DNA of 64,000 bases, from assembly GCF_001427105.1 (NCBI RefSeq), contig NZ_LMGI01000001.1, forward strand, positions 124,001-188,000. Reading direction: 5' to 3'. This DNA is from Sphingopyxis sp. Root154 (GTDB lineage: Bacteria > Pseudomonadota > Alphaproteobacteria > Sphingomonadales > Sphingomonadaceae). Positions within the stretch are counted from its first letter, which is position 1. Each line of letters begins with the position of its first letter. Below, in pieces: positions 60,464-64,000 of this stretch. Under the pieces are notes generated by a model. The model worked only from the letters and a program-made list of their open reading frames with translations. It was not told where the DNA came from and ran no database searches. Both the position numbers and the translations under genes were made by a program.

Positions 60464-60973
60464 CTCGTATCTCCTTCTCAGAAGCACGAATCCGACTTGG
60501 GGCCAGTCTTCGTGCGCTTTAGCCGTTGGTGACGCGGAGCAAGCTGACAGCTATCAAAAGCCGCGAGATCCGGGGATCTGCGATTTATCTACTGATTTGA
60601 TTGAGATATGTCGTGCCACGCTTTCTTGGCGGCCCGAAAGAAAAATTATTTGGAACCGGAAACTGCCATCGGATCGACGCCGACTGCGCAAAAATCCACG
60701 GATATGGACCATTTCCATCCCCTCATGCCTATGTTTCTAGAAGATAATTTACCGGACTAGGGGCATAGGGTGAACGAAACTGCACACCGCACGATGCCCG
60801 GGTGCTGTATCCTCAACAGCAAGCGCACCTATTTACCTAGACCGCACCACCAATTCTCGGCTGCTTCTGGCCGAAAGCAGAATGGCCGCTTTGGTTGGAA
60901 AATCGAGGCAGGCAGACGCCTATAGCGTGGTCGCGGCGTGGCGTCCGATACAGTCAACAGACGGAGGCCATAA
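60464..60973. other. Intergenic region between cysE leader and secretion operon
   Basis: 510 bases with no gene recognised. It includes an A/T-rich patch at 60580-60660 with GGCCCGAAAGAAAAATTAT (60631-60649), whose core recurs as CGGAAGAAAAACTAT at 58025-58039 upstream of the peroxiredoxin gene. This patch is the likely promoter area of the cysE unit. Right of it, near 60850-60890, is a degenerate CTGCTTCTGGCCGAAAGCAG spacer hairpin. Confidence 0.4.
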
Positions 60974-62332
60974 TTAATGCTCCCGGCCGGCCCTCCACAA
61001 TGTTTGCGTGAGTGGTTCGATCAGATAGCCGAGCGCGGTCCGTTCGCGCAGCGGCACCATCACCTCCGCGGGCATGCCCGCGCGCAGGCTGTTCTCGCCG
61101 CGCAAGGCCGCGATCTTCTTCATTTCCTTGGGCGGGACGATCACCTCGATCTCGAAATATTCCATCCCCGTGCGATTATCCTCGAAACTGTCCGCGGACA
61201 CCTTGCTGATTTTGCCTTTCAGAATCGGCAGGCTGCGTTCCTGAATGCCCGAAAAGCGCACCTGCGTCTGCATGCCCGACGTCAGGTCGTCGGCGTCGTT
61301 CGGCGAGGCTTTCGCGAGCACGACCAGCGCCTTGTCCTGCGGCACGATTTCCATCAGCATTTCGCCCGGTGCAACGACGCCTCCAACGGTGAAGACCTTC
61401 AATCCGACGACGCGTCCGTTGGACGGGGCACGAACAATCGACTGCGACAGTCTTTCGCGTGTTGCGAACAGGCGCGGCTGCAGTTCGTCGAGCCGGACCT
61501 GGACCTCGCGCAGTTGCGTCGCGACCTCCTCGATCACCTGCCGATCGAGCGACACCATCTGCAAGCGCGATTCGCCGATCGCCTCTTCCAGTCGCGCGAC
61601 GTCGGACCGCAGCGCGCCGAAATCGCCGTCGAGCTGCGCCGAGCTGCGCTCGACCGCGCGCAGCCGGTTGGTTGAAACGAAACCGCGGTCGGACAATGTG
61701 CGGAGACCGGTCAGTTCCTCGGTAATCAGCCGCTGCTGGATCCGGTTCGATTCCATCTGGGCGCCATAGCCCCCGATCTGCTGGTTATGCTGCGCGATCC
61801 GCTGGCCCAGCATCCCTCGTTCGGTGACGCCCGACCGCTGCCGCGCGTCGAAAAGAAGGCGTTGGCCGCGCATCGCCTCTTCGGCAAGCGCGCGGTCGCC
61901 CGCGAGATAGGATGAAAATTCGACCGGCCGCACGATGTGCCGCGCGCCGTCGCGTTCGGCGGTCAATCGCGCGCGCTGCGCCAGCAAGGCCACGACCTCG
62001 CCGGTCAGGCCGCGTTCGGCGGCGACGATATCCGAAGCCGAGATCTTGAGCAGCACGTCGCCGCGACGCACTTCGCTCCCCTCGGTCACCATCAAAGCGG
62101 TGACGATGCCGCCATCCTTGTGCTGCACGGCTTGCCGATTGCCCGAAACCGACACCGATCCCTGCGCCATCGCGCCGGCGTCGAGCGGCGTGAAAGCCGC
62201 CCAGCCGAGGAAGCCGACGAAAAATGCCGCGGCGATCCATATCCCCGTGCGAAGCTCGCGCTTGGGGGAATCGATCGTATCGACGGCAAGCGGTTCGCCG
62301 TGCAGGTCGTCGCCAAAGCTCATCGCGTTCAT
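60974..62332 (-). CDS. HlyD-family type I secretion periplasmic adaptor
   Basis: 452-residue membrane-fusion protein. A cytoplasmic N-terminus and one membrane helix (TGIWIAAAFFVGFLGWAAFT) are followed by the first lipoyl half (GSVSVSGNRQAVQHKDGGIV). A long alpha-helical hairpin follows (from LTGEVVALLAQRARLTAERD to VATQLREVQVRLDELQPRLF), then the second lipoyl half (SNGRVVGLKVFTVGGVVAPG) and a beta-barrel with FSGIQERSLPILKGKISKVS. The C-terminus GMPAEVMVPLRERTALGYLI is the HlyD/PrtE signature. Its start overlaps the ATPase stop by four bases. No substrate or TolC-type gene is in view. Confidence 0.93.
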   Translation of the reverse strand: MNAMSFGDDLHGEPLAVDTIDSPKRELRTGIWIAAAFFVGFLGWAAFTPLDAGAMAQGSVSVSGNRQAVQHKDGGIVTALMVTEGSEVRRGDVLLKISASDIVAAERGLTGEVVALLAQRARLTAERDGARHIVRPVEFSSYLAGDRALAEEAMRGQRLLFDARQRSGVTERGMLGQRIAQHNQQIGGYGAQMESNRIQQRLITEELTGLRTLSDRGFVSTNRLRAVERSSAQLDGDFGALRSDVARLEEAIGESRLQMVSLDRQVIEEVATQLREVQVRLDELQPRLFATRERLSQSIVRAPSNGRVVGLKVFTVGGVVAPGEMLMEIVPQDKALVVLAKASPNDADDLTSGMQTQVRFSGIQERSLPILKGKISKVSADSFEDNRTGMEYFEIEVIVPPKEMKKIAALRGENSLRAGMPAEVMVPLRERTALGYLIEPLTQTLWRAGREH

Positions 62333-64000
62333 GGTTTTTTGTTCCTCGTCATCTTGATGACATTCGCCGCGGCGGCCGCGCTCTCGCGCAGCAATTCGAG
62401 CACCTCGCCGCGCGGCCCCTGATATTCGATCACGCCATTCTTCAGCACCGCGAGGCGATCGGCGTCGCGCAGCGCCGACTGGCGATGCGTGACGATCATG
62501 ATCGCCGCCTGACGCAGCTTGGCGGCGACGATGGCGTCGTTCAGCGCCTCTTCGCCCTGGCTGTCGAGCGCGGCGTTCGGCTCGTCGAGAATGAGGACCT
62601 TCGGATCGCCATAAAGCGCGCGCGCCAGCGCGATGCGCTGCGCCTGCCCGCCCGACAGGCGGAGTCCGCCGTCGCCGATCTGGGCATTATAGCCGCCGGG
62701 CAAATGCAGGATCAGGTCGTGGATGCCCGCGGCGATCGCGGCGCGCGTCACCTTGTCGTCGATGTCGACCGCATGTTCGCCGCGTGCCGCCGCAAAGCGC
62801 GAGATATTTTCGCCGATCGTGCCCGGCAGCAGCGTCGGCTCTTGCGGCAGATAGCCGATATGCGACGCGAGGCGTTCGGCGTCCCAGTCGCCATATTGCG
62901 CCTCGTCGATGCGGACTTCGCCGCCGTCGGGCGGGATCGCCCCGGCCGCGATGCGCGCCAGCGTCGTCTTGCCGGCACCCGAGGGACCGATCACGCCCAG
63001 CACTTCGCCGGGGATCAGCCACGTCGACACGCCGCGCAGGATCAGCGCGCTGTTGTCGGGCGAACGCAGCGAAACATTTGAGAGTTCGACATAACCCTCG
63101 GGCGCCGGCAGCACGACGCGGTCGCCGACGAGATTGTCGGTCGAACGGAACAGCGCCTCGATCGACGCCTTGGCCTGCCGCGCCTGTCCGATCGACGGCC
63201 AAGCCTGAACCATCTGCTCGATCGGTTGAAGCGCGCGCGCCAGCAGCACCGATGCGGCGATGATCGCACCCACCGAAATTTCGGCGTTGATAGCAAGCCA
63301 GGCGCCGACGCCGAGCGCCAACGACTGCAGGAACATGCGCGCGAATTTGACCAGCCCGGCATAGCGCGCGGCGGTCAATTGGGTGTTCGCGCTGGCCTCC
63401 AGTCCCGCCCGGCGGTCGGCGATCTGGCGTGCGACCAGCGCGCGGCGCATCCCGAGCGCGCGAACGATCTCCGCCTTTTCGAACATCGACTCCTGCTTCG
63501 CATAGGCGGCCGCCATCGCCCGATGGCCCGCGGCACCCGACTTTTTGGTTGCCCGCTCGTTGAGAAGCGCGAGGCAGAGGAGCACAGCCCCGGCGCCGAG
63601 GATCAGCAGTCCGAGGACAGGATGAATGATGAATGCGACCACGAAATAGAGCGGCGTCCATGGCAGGTCGAACAAGGCGATCGCCGACGGGCTGGCGACC
63701 GCGCTTCGGAAAGTGTCGAAATCGCGCATCGCCTGCGCCGCCGCCGGGTCGGCATTGCCTTTTGCGCGCGCGAGCAGGCGGTCGAGGATCGGCGCCGCAA
63801 GCTGGCGGTTGAGCCGCAACGAAGCGCGCAGCATCAATCGGCTGCGCACCATGTCGAGCGCGCTGAGGCAGGCGATGGCAACCGCAACGATAACCGTGAT
63901 CCAGAACAGGGTCAGCACGCCGCCGGTCGGAACGACGCGGTCATAGACCTGCATCATGTAGATCGTCGGCGCGAGATAGAGGATGTTGACGAGCGCGCTG
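62329..64000 (-). CDS. Type I secretion permease/ATPase (PrtD-like), 5' end outside the window
   Basis: The frame stays open to the window edge (NILYLAPTIYMMQVYDRVVP continues past 63957), so the gene is partial; about 557 residues are seen. The PrtD/HlyB-type transmembrane domain includes MMQVYDRVVPTGGVLTLFWI and ALFDLPWTPLYFVVAFIIHP, the family signature. The ATPase has Walker A VIGPSGAGKTTLARIAAG, signature LRLSGGQAQRIALARALYGD, Walker B KVLILDEPNAALD and the switch His in MIVTHRQSAL. No C39 peptidase-like domain can be judged, since the N-terminus is missing. It exports RTX-type or S-layer-like proteins together with the HlyD adaptor. Confidence 0.93.
   Translation of the reverse strand, partial: SALVNILYLAPTIYMMQVYDRVVPTGGVLTLFWITVIVAVAIACLSALDMVRSRLMLRASLRLNRQLAAPILDRLLARAKGNADPAAAQAMRDFDTFRSAVASPSAIALFDLPWTPLYFVVAFIIHPVLGLLILGAGAVLLCLALLNERATKKSGAAGHRAMAAAYAKQESMFEKAEIVRALGMRRALVARQIADRRAGLEASANTQLTAARYAGLVKFARMFLQSLALGVGAWLAINAEISVGAIIAASVLLARALQPIEQMVQAWPSIGQARQAKASIEALFRSTDNLVGDRVVLPAPEGYVELSNVSLRSPDNSALILRGVSTWLIPGEVLGVIGPSGAGKTTLARIAAGAIPPDGGEVRIDEAQYGDWDAERLASHIGYLPQEPTLLPGTIGENISRFAAARGEHAVDIDDKVTRAAIAAGIHDLILHLPGGYNAQIGDGGLRLSGGQAQRIALARALYGDPKVLILDEPNAALDSQGEEALNDAIVAAKLRQAAIMIVTHRQSALRDADRLAVLKNGVIEYQGPRGEVLELLRESAAAAANVIKMTRNKKP

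Overview
This window is a GC-rich stretch of an alphaproteobacterial chromosome, most like a sphingomonad (Sphingopyxis/Sphingomonas type). That assignment is inferred from the standard mreBCD-mrdA-rodA cluster, a MutL with an endonuclease motif, many TonB-dependent receptors and secreted peptidases, FecI/FecR-type surface signalling, and operons in which stop and start codons overlap by four bases (ATGA or GTGA). No replicon-level hallmark such as rRNA, an origin or an intact mobile element is present.

Layout. 1-4.7 kb: the end of an Imm5-like immunity protein, a MerR regulator divergent from a glutaredoxin-MauE fusion, a PhoD phosphatase and an ENPP-type phosphodiesterase. 4.7-13 kb: mutL with a coupled secreted protein, the elongasome genes mreB, mreC, mreD, mrdA and rodA, then tRNA-Lys(CTT). 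13.2-45.4 kb: a large island of transport and hydrolysis genes. It holds a DapA-like lyase, a metal amidohydrolase with an M16 peptidase, a five-gene operon of duplicated catalytic/pseudo-amidohydrolase pairs around an uncharacterised secreted protein, an aminotransferase with a polyamine-type ABC importer, a FecI/FecR pair, a TonB receptor with an STN signalling domain followed by S9, two DUF885, M1-like and M19-like proteins, and an esterase with a second copy of the uncharacterised protein. 45.7-53.5 kb: small stress or accessory genes (ArsR/SRPBCC operon, NmrA-type and SDR oxidoreductases) mixed with decayed genes: a frameshifted lipid kinase, an aminoglycoside phosphotransferase remnant, a truncated moeA and a truncated 2OG oxygenase. 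A striking nested palindrome lies among them. 53.5-60.5 kb: an apparent amino-acid/sulfur locus (DAACS symporter, TonB receptor, 1-Cys peroxiredoxin, M19 homologue, cysE with a coupled small ORF). 61-64 kb: a type I secretion adaptor and ATPase, cut by the window edge.

Main result. Reading the upstream regions of the 13-45 kb island side by side reveals one shared element, GGATT-N16-CGT with conserved flanks (TRGCGGATTC ... ATCGT or GCTCGT). It occurs immediately upstream of six transcription units: four exact copies, one with GGAAT, one with a 17-base spacer. The layout is that of an ECF sigma promoter; the iron-starvation sigma PvdS uses the same N16-CGT geometry. An ECF sigma gene and its FecR partner sit in the middle of the island. 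I infer that this FecI-like sigma drives one 32-kb peptide/amide scavenging regulon: import through the TonB receptor, hydrolysis by a battery of periplasmic peptidases and amidohydrolases, then uptake and catabolism of the released amines and amino acids. The substrate is unknown.
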